This document shows, one piece after another, positions 51,601-63,600 of a DNA stretch of 64,000 nt. Below the pieces are notes generated by a model. That model ran no database searches, had not been told where the DNA came from, and saw nothing but the letters and a program-made list of their open reading frames with translations. Both the position numbers and the translations under genes were made by a program. The stretch comes from Pisaster brevispinus (lineage: Eukaryota; Echinodermata; Asteroidea; Forcipulatida; Asteriidae). Location: NCBI GenBank assembly GCA_023634235.1, contig JAMKCF010000022.1, positions 4,208,541 to 4,272,540 of the forward strand. Reading direction: 5' to 3'. Positions within the stretch are counted from its first letter, which is position 1. Each line of letters begins with the position of its first letter.

Positions 51601-54600
51601 ACATAAAGTTGCCTTGCTACATGTTCGTTTTCTTTTGCAAACTCTGTAGAACTGGACTGAAAGGGCTTGCTTGTGCCCATGATTTTATCAACTAGTGTGC
51701 GGCAGTTATGAACGTCTCTCACAGATCGAATTGAATCTGCCAAGCTTGCTGTGATACGCCCCTTTCTTGCAGCTAGCCACGCTGGGTCTGATTGGTCTAA
51801 ATTTTTCAGAATGTCTATTTGTTGTTTGGAAGTGTTCTGTCTGAGGTAGTCAATGAAAGATACATTGTCAGTTGAGCTGGCCTGGTACATGTACTTGGCA
51901 TGAAGGTCTGATATTGATGGCACACGGGCCTCGACAGGGGGTGGTGGCTCCTGAACTAGTTTCAAATAAAGTGCTCCTGGGTGGAAGTCTTCACAAACCT
52001 GAAGGGATAAAAGTTGTATGCAAAGTGTTGTTTACTTTTTTATTAATATATAAATATATTTTTTAATTACATTCCATGTGCACACACACTTTACATGTAT
52101 ATGAAGGCAAGAATTGTACAAACAAGCTGTAAGCACTGATTCAAATTCGTTATGCATTCCCATCTTTTCAGTTCAAAATACCATGCACTAGACTCATCTA
52201 CAAGCACCATAAATTACTTTAACGAGAAGTTAATTTACATGTATACAGTACTTAAAATAAATTGCATGGAAAGCTGCCAGTATCATTGATCAAACAAGTG
52301 CAGAGCTGGTTTGCATTTTGAAATGAAATTAGTAATAATTTTTATCTGGTTCTGCTATGACTTGCCTTTTTCACATGTTCCTGAATGTTCAAAATGCATG
52401 AGTTGGTAACATTACTCAATGGCTTGTAGTGCCTGGTTTTCTGGGTGTTTTTCTTTCTGCACGATAGTCCAAGTCCTCTACTTTCACTGGCAAGGAAGCT
52501 TTTCGTGGTTTGGACCATGTACATGGCTCATCAGTCCCAACAGCAGTTCCCTTGTCAGTGTTCCTAGCGAAGTAATCAGCTAGTGCAAAAAGAACAGCCA
52601 CGGCATGTTTGCATGAACCATCATCAGTAGAAAACAAACATTTGTACAAAGTTACAGTAGTAGTAGCCAGTGCTAGGCAACTAAAGGAAATGTCTCAGCT
52701 TCCTTTCCAGTGCTTGAATGTGGTTTGAAGGGAATTAAAGGCCTACAAATGGAATAAATAACACATATCAAAATTTACACATTTTGTTAGTTGCGATAAT
52801 CGTAACCCTCCATCCTCCCGACAGTCGCAGACCAGAGGACCGCCGGGAGGATGGAGGGTTACGATTATCGCAACTAACATTTTGCGTGATTTTTCCAAAT
52901 ATCTACTCAAATAAATTTTGGCCAAGTGTGTAGCTGAGACAATTTTTTCCCCTGGCTTCAGAGAAGAAAAACAGGAAAACTCTTATTACAACACTCAATG
53001 AAAATACAGTTTGTGGAAGCTATGCCTACATTTTATGTTTAGGGCCTAAGTAAGTTAAGCATTAAAACAAAATTAGAAAGAAACACTTACGCAGCTACAC
53101 AACCACATCCAGCTGATTTGATTCCACAGTTGACTGAAAGTAAAACCCACGTCTGATACCGTTGAGCTGTTTGCCTCTGCTCTGGCTTCACTGACGCTTT
53201 GATGTAAACATGGTTCGAGTGGTTGGAGATTTTACCAAGTAAGACGTCTTCTATATGACTATCCCTAAACATTAGGTAGCCGTCATCGTTTCTGTAGTTG
53301 GACAGTCTCTCTGGTGTCCACTCACAATGCTTAACTAGATAAGCAAAGACATCACCAAGTGAAATCTGCGGTGCGCCACGGAGATCAGTTGTGTGGGACA
53401 CTTTGAGTCCATTCAAGTCTACTACAGTGTTTCCATCGTCGCAAACAACTCGTTTTCTTTTCCTTTCTGATTCATCATGGTCGCAAGTTTCCGAAACCTT
53501 GTATTTATCCTTACCCCTTTCTGCTAAAAACACCAACTCCTCCTTTTTCTTTCCAGAGCAAGGGATACCGCGAGCCGTAAGAAACTTTTTCAATTCGTCG
53601 ACGCTCATTCGCTTGATCTTTTTACTACAAAGATTACTAGTAGTCATGCTAGTACCGCTCAAGTACTAACATGACTAGCCGCCATTATAGAATTAATGTT
53701 GTCGACCGTAAAGTGAAAAATTAGCCTCTCCCTGCCGACCGCTTGAGGGCGCACCGCATTGTGAATCGCTCGAATTAAGCAGTAGAAAAGTCCAACAACA
53801 ACAAAATTGAAACTGCACACATCGGCCTTCCATTTTGTTTAGTTTTGATTTCATATCCTGAAGTTTTACATTTAAGAGAAGCTGATAATTTGAAGATTTT
53901 GATGTTTTGATAATGGAGTATCGAGAATTGTTTCAAGTTAAAAAAATTTCAAGCCAGTTGGACTATTTAATGTACATTGCATCCTTCTGACGTATTGAGT
54001 TGATAACAAAATAAGATAATTTTAAGCATGATCACTTCCATGTTTTCTTTTATGAGTGTTCAGTTTTTCCATCCTGAATAAAAATACAAGTAGCATAGTC
54101 TTTGCAGGCATAATTTTTAGCAGTGCAATGAAATTGTACATGCTGTGATTGCAAGTTCAAAATATATATTTGGCGATTGTACAGTTGGTACAGTAGGTGT
54201 TGCATTGTTCAGTCATGTCTTATGTATGATACATGTACATGTACGTGTGTTGTATTTCATGTATTTGGTAGATGAGTGGGCATTATGGAAAAGGCCATAT
54301 TAAGCATGAACTCAGAGGGTATTCCTGGTCTTTGTGGTTTGCAGCAACAGCATGAACAGCTGTTGGAATTACCTGTGACATTTGAGATGGTGGATGATTT
54401 TTTGTTTGATATGCATTGGTGATCATTGGGTAGCCTAGCAGGGGGCTCAACTCATCCCCATAGCGCTGCAGTTAGACCTTACATAAAATAATGTATAAAC
54501 CTCTGCTTCTGGCCACAGCCATATAAGTAGCTCGTTGAAGACCACCTCCCCCCATGGCATCCGGACCAATCACAAGCCACACAATCGCACAACCTACATG

Positions 54601-57600
54601 TAGCTAATGAATGTGGATAAGCCTGCATAGTGCACTGCATAATGGCAGGTCTCTAAAAGTGTCTCGTAGAGAGTGTGTGTATTATGTATAAGAATTCTGA
54701 ACATGTAGCGTTGACCTGTTCAACTGTGTCATCTTGAAAGGATTGTGTTGTGTTGTGTTGCATCTTTAAGGATTGTGTTGCATTGTGTTGTGTTTCATAA
54801 GTATATTATGTCACCGTGAATAGTCGTGAGTGACCCATTTATTATACGCGACTATTTATGTAGTAGTTGTGGCGGCACGGTTAACCCGGTAGTTTAAAAG
54901 CAGCAGTCGTGACTCGACATAGCAATCAACAGTTGTGACTTTGACACTAGTCGCAATAGTCGCCTGGCTTAGTTGTCAGCTTGCTGTTAAGCAAGCTGTA
55001 ACCTCTCTTGGTTCTCCTGTTTTTCAGATGTTAATTTAGAGTATTTGGAGTATATTAACAACCTGTAAGTTTCCATTCTTCACCCCTTTCCAACACCTTG
55101 ACCTACCATCAGAGGGACATGAAATAGCATATTTGTCATTGCTCCATCTTACCTGTGCTAAGTTACGCTCAGCCTGCTCCTTTTCCTGTTTATGGAGAAG
55201 TGAATTTCCAAGTAAGGTTGTCCTCTCCATTTCTAAGTGTTTAACTTTGTAATGTTCCTGCAATAAAGAATTTCAACACAATTCTTTAAATCTGACCATT
55301 AATTTACGGGGTTTTTTTAAGGTTCAACATAAAAGAGGGCACGGTTTTGTAATTCTCTCCAGATTGTATGTCTGGAAAATGTGCAATACTTTCGCTTTTA
55401 GAAATTTATCATGTTGTCCATGTCTGAGTTGCTATCACTGTTGTCCATGTCTGAGTTGCTGTCTTTGTTGACCATGCCTGAGTTGCTGTCTTTGTTGACC
55501 ATGTCTAAGTTGCTGACTTTATTGACCATGTCTGAGTTGCTGTCTTTGTTGACCATGTCTGAGTTGCTGTCTTTGTTGACCATGTCTGAGTTGCTGTCTT
55601 TGTTGACCATGCCTGAGTTGCTGTCTTTGTTGACCATGTCTAAGTTGCTGACTTTGTTGACCATGTCTGAGTTGCTATCACTGTTGTCCATGTCTGAGTT
55701 GCTGTCTTTGTTGACCATGCCTGAGTTGCTGTCTTTGTTGACCATGACTAATTTACTCACTGTTGTCCATGTCTGAGTTGCTGTCTTTGTTGACCATGCC
55801 TGAGTTGCTGTCTTTGTTGACCATGTCTGAGTTACTATCACTGTTGTCCATGTCTAAAGTTGTTGTCTTTGTTGACCATGTCTAAGTTGCTGTCTTTGTT
55901 GACCATGTCTGAGTTGCTGTCTTTGTTGACCATGTCTGAGTTGCTGTCTTTGTTGACCATGTCTGAGTTGCTGTCTTTGTTGACCATGTCTGAGTTGCTG
56001 TCTTTGTTGACCATGTCTGAGTTGCTGTCTTTGTTGACCATGTCTAAGTTGCTGACTTTGTTGACCATGTCTGAGTTGCTATCACTGTTGTCCATGTCTG
56101 AGTTGCTGTTTTTGTTGGCCATGTCTGAGTTGCTGTCTTTGTTGACCATGTCTGAGTTGCTGTCTTTGTTTACCATGTCTAAGTTGCTGTCTTTGTTGAC
56201 CATGTCTGATTTGCTATCACTGTTGACCATGTCTAAGTTGCTGACTTTGTTGACCATGTCTGAGTTGCTGTCTTTGTTGACCATGTCTAAGTTGCTGACT
56301 TTGTTGACCATGACTGAGTTGCTATCACTGTTGTCCATGTCTAAGTTGCTGTCTTTGTTGACCATGTCTGAGTTGCTATCACTGTTGTCCATGTCTGAGT
56401 TGCTATCACTGTTGTCCATGTCCGAGTTGCTGTCTTTGTTGACCATGCCTGAGTTGCTGTCTTTGTTGACCATGACTGATTTGCTATCACTGTTGTCCAT
56501 GTCTGAGTTGCTGACTTTGTTGACCATGCCTGAGTTGCTGTCTTTGTTGACCATGTCTGAGTTACTATCACTGTTGTCCATGTCTAAAGTTGTTGTCTTT
56601 GTTGACCATGTCTAAGTTGCTGTCTTTGTTGACCATGTCTGAGTTGCTGTCTTTGTTGACCATGTCTGAGTTGCTGTCTTTGTTGACCATGTCTGAGTTG
56701 CTGTCTTTGTTGACCATGTCTGAGTTGCTGTCTTTGTTGACCATGTCTGAGTTGCTGTCTTTGTTGACCATGTCTAAGTTGCTGACTTTGTTGACCATGT
56801 CTGAGTTGCTATCACTGTTGTCCATGTCTGAGTTGCTGTCTTTGTTGACCATGCCTGAGTTGCTGTCTTTGTTGACCATGTCTGAGTTACTATCACTGTT
56901 GTCCATGTCTAAAGTTGTTGTCTTTGTTGACCATGTCTAAGTTGCTGTCTTTGTTTACCATGTCTAAGTTGCTGTCTTTGTTGACCATGTCTGAGTTGCT
57001 ATCACTGTTGTCCATGTCTGAGTTGCTGTCTTTGTTGACCATGTCTGAGTTGCTGTTTTTGTTGACCATGTCCAAGTTGCTGTCTTTGTTGACCATGTCT
57101 GAGTTGCTATCACTGTTGTCCATGTCTGAGTTGCTGTCTTCGTTGACCACGTCTGAGTTGCTGTCTTTGTTGACCATGCCTGAGTTGCTGTCTTTGTTGA
57201 CATGACTGAGTTGTTGTCTCTGTTGGCCATGTCTGAGTTGCTGTCTTTGTTGACCATGTCCGAGTTGCTATCACTGTTGTCCATGTCTAAGTTGCTGTCT
57301 TTGTTGACCATGTCTGAGTTGCTGTCTTTGTTGTCCATGTCTGAGTTGTTGTCTCTGTTGGCCATGTCTGAGTTGCTGTCTTTGTTGACCATGTCTGAGT
57401 TGCTATCACTGTTGTCCATGTCTAAGTTGCTGTCTTTGTTGACCATGTCTGAGTTACTATCACTGTTGTCCATGTCTGAGTTGTTGTCTTTGTTGGCCAT
57501 GCCTGAGTTGCTGTCTTTGTTGACCATGTCTGAGTTGCTATCACTGTTGTCCATGTCTGAGTTGCTGTCTTTGTTGACCATGTCTGAGTTACTATCACTG

Positions 57601-60600
57601 TTGTCCATGTCTAAGTTGCTGTCTTTGTTGACCATGTCTGAGTTGCTGTCTTTGTTGTCCATGTCTGAGTTGTTGTCTCTGTTGGCCATGTCTGAGTTGC
57701 TGTCTTTGTTGACCATGTCTGAGTTGCTATCACTGTTGTCCATGTCTAAGTTGCTGTCTTTGTTGACCATGTCTGAGTTACTATCACTGTTGTCCATGTC
57801 TGAGTTGTTGTCTTTGTTGGCCATGCCTGAGTTGCTGTCTTTGTTGACCATGTCTGAGTTGCTATCACTGTTGTCCATGTCTGAGTTGCTGTCTTTGTTG
57901 ACCATGTCTGAGTTACTATCACTGTTGTCCATGTCTAAGTTGCTGTCTTTGTTGACCATGTCTGAGTTACTATCACTGTTGTCCATGTCTGAGTTGTTGT
58001 CTTTGTTGACCATGTCTGAGTTGCTGTCTTTGTTGACCATGACTGAGTTGCTGTCTTTGTTGACCATGTCTGAGTTGCCATCACTGTTGACCCTGCGATT
58101 TGATCTTATTAAGTACAATTCATAACACTTTTAAATGTTCAAAGCTTCTTTAACATTTACCAATAACTCACCTTTCGATATAACTTTTCGAATTTGTCAC
58201 AACGTTCTGCTTTTACATTAGCAGTTTTAAGCAGTTGATTGAGGCTTTCATTTGCTCGTTCTTGTTCACTTTTCGACTGTTGGGTGAATCCGAGTTCTCT
58301 CTGCAAGTCTTCAACTTCTTGATACAGATCTTCAATCTCGTTGACAAACCTAAGTCGAGGTGCTGTTGTTACAAAAAACACAATACACTTCAAGTGATGT
58401 CAAGACTTGAGGGCAATACATGACATTTTTGTCATGATGAATGCGTAAAGCTCTCATGACTATTCTCTCCCAAGATAGCTACTTGCAAGACTTCTGCTCT
58501 CACGACTATGGAATTTGGCAGAGGTAGGGAGCCAGCAGTCTCACGAGAGCAGTATCATGTCATGTGAGAGCCATCACGCTGTCACTGCAGCAAACATTTA
58601 ATGACTAGTTGTCCACAAGTATAAGAGATGTCCAAACATAAGGCACTGTATTGAAACAGGTCAATGCATTGTAAAGCAGCGGCACAGGCAGTGGCAGGCG
58701 TTGGAAAAAAATGAATTTGGTAATTCTTTTCTGTAGCGCTTTTTTGATCTTTGCAATATGATGCAAGTTGAGCTCATTGTCTTTGCCTGGTAGGGAAGGT
58801 AGGGAATACTTTTAGTAATTGTCAAAGACCAGTATCCTCACTATCCTCACTTGGTGTATCCCAACATGCATAAAATAACAAACCTGTAAAAAACTGGGCT
58901 CAATTGGTCATCGAAGTTGGAAGAAAAAACATGAAAGAAAAAAAAACCCTCGTAGCATAGAATTGTGTGCTTTCAAATGCCTGTGAAAGGCTTCATGCCC
59001 GAAGCTTTTCTCAAATTCAAATTTGTCAGTAAAAGTTTTAACTCTTTCTCTAAAACTACATTACTTCAAAGGGTGTCGTTTCTAACAATGTTTTATAATA
59101 TCAACAGCTCTCCAGTGCTCTTTACCAATTATGCTTTTATGTTCATTAACTTTTTGCCAAAGGTGTGCCTTCCCTTTAAGTTATGCCCAATGCATTGTGT
59201 ATGCTTTTTGTGTGGTGGTGTACATTGTATGGATGGCTGAGTCTAACAGGACTCTCACTCTATACTGCTGCTAGGGATTGTGGACCCAAGCTACACATGT
59301 ACACCAATTACCATTGAAAATAGTCCAGTGATAATGATTTAATTACATGCAGTGTTGGTTTCTCAGATATGAACCTCTAAGTCCAACTTTTGAAAATTAT
59401 CTTTCAAGATGACTGTATATTAGACCAATTGTTCTAATATTTATACATTAAATGCATTCAGTTTTATTCACAAATGAGTGACCCAAAGTACCTTCCAATC
59501 TAAAATCTAAACCCTTTTTGGTCCCGGTCCCACCTCACTCACTTTTCATTATTATTCTAAATACATAGTAAAATGGAGAAACTTAACTAATTTTTATCAC
59601 ACTCTCTCTATTTTCAATACCTTTTAGCTCAATAATATTCAGTAATAATACTTAAAAACTTATCAATATTTGATAATCATTTCTTTAATTTCGTTGTTGT
59701 TGTTGTTTAGATGAACTAAACAAATACTTAGTAATAGTGTTGCAATAAAAAAAGCACTTAAACATGTTAAACGTAAAACACACCTTGAGTGTATGAGCCA
59801 CTTATGGGCTCCCTGACTGGGGCTGCAGGTTCCTGACCTGTAAGTCTCCTGTATACATTTGGATGTGTTTCAACCAAGCATTCCAAAAATACATTGTAGC
59901 CATCACGTCCTTTCCTCTGAAGGTTATCAAGGAAGCAACCTTGAGGAAGAAATTGTTATGAAATAAAAATTTGTTTTAGTACTTGTCCTATAGTAATTGG
60001 AGGGCTCCGACAAGAGCAACTTTAACATGTTTAACTGGATCAAATGATTCATTAATGTTGTTAACAGTTTTTATTTTGTTTTTAATCCAAGCATGTTTGA
60101 TTTTATTGGTTGCCAACATCACCAAAACTAGGTGTTCGAGTTATTCATGATAAGCACGTAATTATTAAAAGATAAATAAAATATATACATATGAACATAG
60201 AGCTTTATAAGATGTTTCATTTGCACTTCAGGATTGGACAGGAAGTGAGGTTAAACCAGGTCACGAAAAAATATAAAGAACTTTCACACATCAAAATCTC
60301 GCAGACAATGCAAAATACTTATAATATGAACATTTGTTCTGGTTGTGAAGCCAAGAACTCCCAGAAAAGCGAAATTAATCACTGTACTGGCCAAGAACCC
60401 CATGGAGAGAAGACAAGGAATAAAGTTTCAGTTTTAGATGTGGGAGGAAAGCCCCATAGAATTATTCCAGGGAAAACCCACGCAGTCAGGTAGGGACTGA
60501 AAAACGTATCGACGTGGCCCCAGCGTGATTCGAATTAGGGTCCCACAGGTGGAAGGCAAGGAAAGTATACCACTACGACAACCAGACTGCCCTAAAAACC

Positions 60601-63600
60601 AACTGCCTTCATAACACACAAAAAACCTACATGTAATATCTGATTAAGAAATAGGCTACGTCATGAAAACCTACGATGTCATCGGTTTTCAAAAAAGGCT
60701 GAATCTAAGTTTCTTACTACAAAAACTTAAATTGTTAAAACCATTCATCCGTCATTATGAGTAAAGTATGTGTTAAGTTTCAACCTTTTTTTAACTTGCA
60801 ACAGGTTTCCAGCACAAAAGTACATTGCTTTAAACTCGTCACGAGAGGGTGCTGTTGAAGATAAGACTGTATTTAATACAAAGAAACCATGTTCAATTTC
60901 CAGAAAATATCATTTGCAGACCTCAAAAACGAGGTCCATTAATTTTTGTTTCCCTTCAACTTCAAGCTTTGACGGGAAGACATGGTCAAATTTGGTCAAG
61001 TCTGTGCAACTTTCATGAAGTAGGTAAAGTCTTTCATAAGATTGTCAAAATACCTTCAATGCAGTTCAGGAGATTTGATTTTTTTTAAATAATAACCTTT
61101 GAATTTAATGTAAACCAATACCTGATGACATCATGATGACGTCACAACAGCTCTGTCACTTACATGTAATGTACACTATTGCAGATCTAACTACATGTAC
61201 TGTAAAGTTTGAAGGTTGAGAAATACTACAGAACCATAAATCAGGCCTTATCTTTGTAACCTTGGGCAGGGTTCTGCCCACGGTGGTCGGTGCCGGAAAA
61301 CCCGCCCGGCACTCATGATTCCCCGCCCTCCACTGACAGAATTTTCTTTTTTTCCGACCACCACAAGTTTTCAAATTTTGTGAATTAAATTAATTGCCAA
61401 AATAAATTCTTACCAGAGTATTAATTATTTAACTTTATATGTAGGTTTTTAAAAGAAAATCTACCAGTAAATTCAAGATATCCAGCTCGTTTTCTGTCAA
61501 ACGTAGTATAGCCCCACTGTCATGAGTTTGCTACCATAGACCGTTATGTGCACACAACTTGGTGAGTTAGACAAAACCCATGCATCAAAAGAATGAAGTC
61601 TGGTTCCGTGATACTCAACATGTACATATTCCAATACAGTCCTGACACAGACACAGTTTACATTGTACAGCTGTTGGTTCTATAGAGTCTGGCTCCGGAG
61701 TTTTTATAATACTTTCCTGATGGGATGTGGCAGCGAACAGACGCTGAGAGAATTTTAACAGCTTTAAGTAAAAAAACGACAACACACAACAATTTTTTTT
61801 ATCATTGATTGTGATCTAGGCCAAGATCTAACAAAACTCTTGATAAAGGCATTAAGAATGGGTGGGAATGGAGTATTATTGAAAAAAAATTTGACACAAT
61901 TTTTCTTGCTGAAGTTGTTTGAAAGCTTGACCGACCTGCACATAGGTATATCTGAATACAATAACTGCAAGGTATCACAAAGCACAGTTCCTGTCTGTAG
62001 CATTTTTTATTTCCTTAAATTTAATATTTTGCATCAAACTACTGGTAGGCTAGGTATTGTAACAGCTGTGACCTCATCTTATATTTATGAGTGACCTTTG
62101 ACCCTGCTTAATGCTGCCTCTACCCCACCCCCACCCCACCGATTTTTTTCCACCACTAAAAAAATCCTGGGCAGAACCCTGCTTGGGCCCCAAAGTTTTA
62201 TTATCATTTTGAGGAGAAAAAAACTAAAAAATACATACTCCCCAAAAATGAGATTTAACCAAAGACTATAGTTACTATAGACTATTAATTACTCCAGTAA
62301 TAAAATACAATGTCATGTTATTGATTATGTCAAATAAACAAGTTCACTAGCTTTTATGTTACATGTACTTGGGAAGAAAATACTGAATTTATGGGGTAAA
62401 AAAAGCAAAAAATTGCTATTAATTGGGAAAAGAATTGATTTGTTTTTATTTTACCAAGTACACTTGGTGATATTAACATTTGTGGCAAGTTAAATAAAAA
62501 ATGCTGAAAAACTTTAGATAATACAAGGGGGGAAGGGCAAGCAAATGTCCACAAGACAAATGTCCCAACCAAGTACTACCAAATGAGTTGTGAGCTGTGA
62601 GGGTATATTCTCATACTTTTAAAAAGTCCGAAAACACCCTTACTTGAAACTAATGGTATAACCCACCTAAGTAGATGATGATTATTTTTACGCATTAATG
62701 CAGCCTCAACTATCCATAAACTTCTTTTTTTTATTCTATCTGTTTGAAAATGGTGAGAAAAAAAGATAAATTAAACTAATCCAAAATTGAAAAAAATGGT
62801 GAAACCCCCCTGAAATGGCAAATCAGCTGTTTCCATGGCAACAAAGTAATTTTTTGATTTTGTTTTTATGTCATCCAGAAACAGTTGCAGATTCATTTAC
62901 TCACTAAGGTCTATTCTACATGGTAAGTTTAAAGTCTGAATCCTTTTTGGCTTATGAGATATGAATGTTTGTTTTTTTAAGTATCATGAAAATGTTACTT
63001 CCGGTTTTCGACCAGAAGTAAATGTCAAATGGGGTCACACCCTAAGAAAGATTTGTAGAGTCATTAAAGGGCTTTCAGATAATTTATTGATTATTAAATA
63101 TACGTTTGGTTAAAAAGACATATTGTTATTAAATTATTTAACTTTGATGTCCGCTTTTGACCAAAAGTAAAGGTCACATGGGGGTCACACATTGTGTAAG
63201 ATTTGCACAATGAGTCAAGAGCTTTCATACCGTGCAAAGATTGTGTATGTAGCAATTATGGTTCTCCAGGTATGAATTTTTAAATGTTAATTTTAATGCT
63301 ATGACCTCATTGATGACGTCATGATCACAAAACAAGTGGTGGTTTTATCTACGCACTAAGGTCTAAGTATCTGGTAAGTTTCAAGTCTGTATGACCTTTA
63401 CTTTTTGCGAAACTTTCAACAAAGGTTCAGCGCAAATACTACACTGCATGCAGCATGACCGAAGATTATTATACTACACAAGGCTTATTATGTACATTAC
63501 ACTGACACCAAGTAGGCCACGTCATTCAGGCCACATCAAAATTCATACAAATATTTAAAAATAAATTATTCACAAGTACGTTTTAGCAAATTCCAAATAA

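Larger units (their letters stand above)
45851..53776. mobile_element. ISL2EU (IS4EU)-type DNA transposon, nearly complete
   Basis: 53-bp terminal inverted repeats (45,851-45,903 and 53,724-53,776) differ at four positions; the ends read AATTCGGGCGATTCACAATG. Between them lie a plus-strand THAP/DDE transposase (to 49,923) and a convergent minus-strand gene with SAP, SWIM zinc-finger and YqaJ exonuclease segments. That two-gene content defines ISL2EU elements. The end motif AATT is palindromic, so the target duplication (AT or AATT) cannot be told from the termini. The element lies in an intron of the CARD-CC gene. It is inactive: LINE insertion and duplication in the THAP exon, a deletion in the transposase, and a frameshift in the nuclease gene. 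Confidence 0.87.

Noticed and set aside
56964..58118. 384-codon minus-strand ORF (DSNSDMVNK repeats)
   Set aside because: Minisatellite read-through; both strands are equally open and no unique flanking coding sequence or splice sites support a protein.
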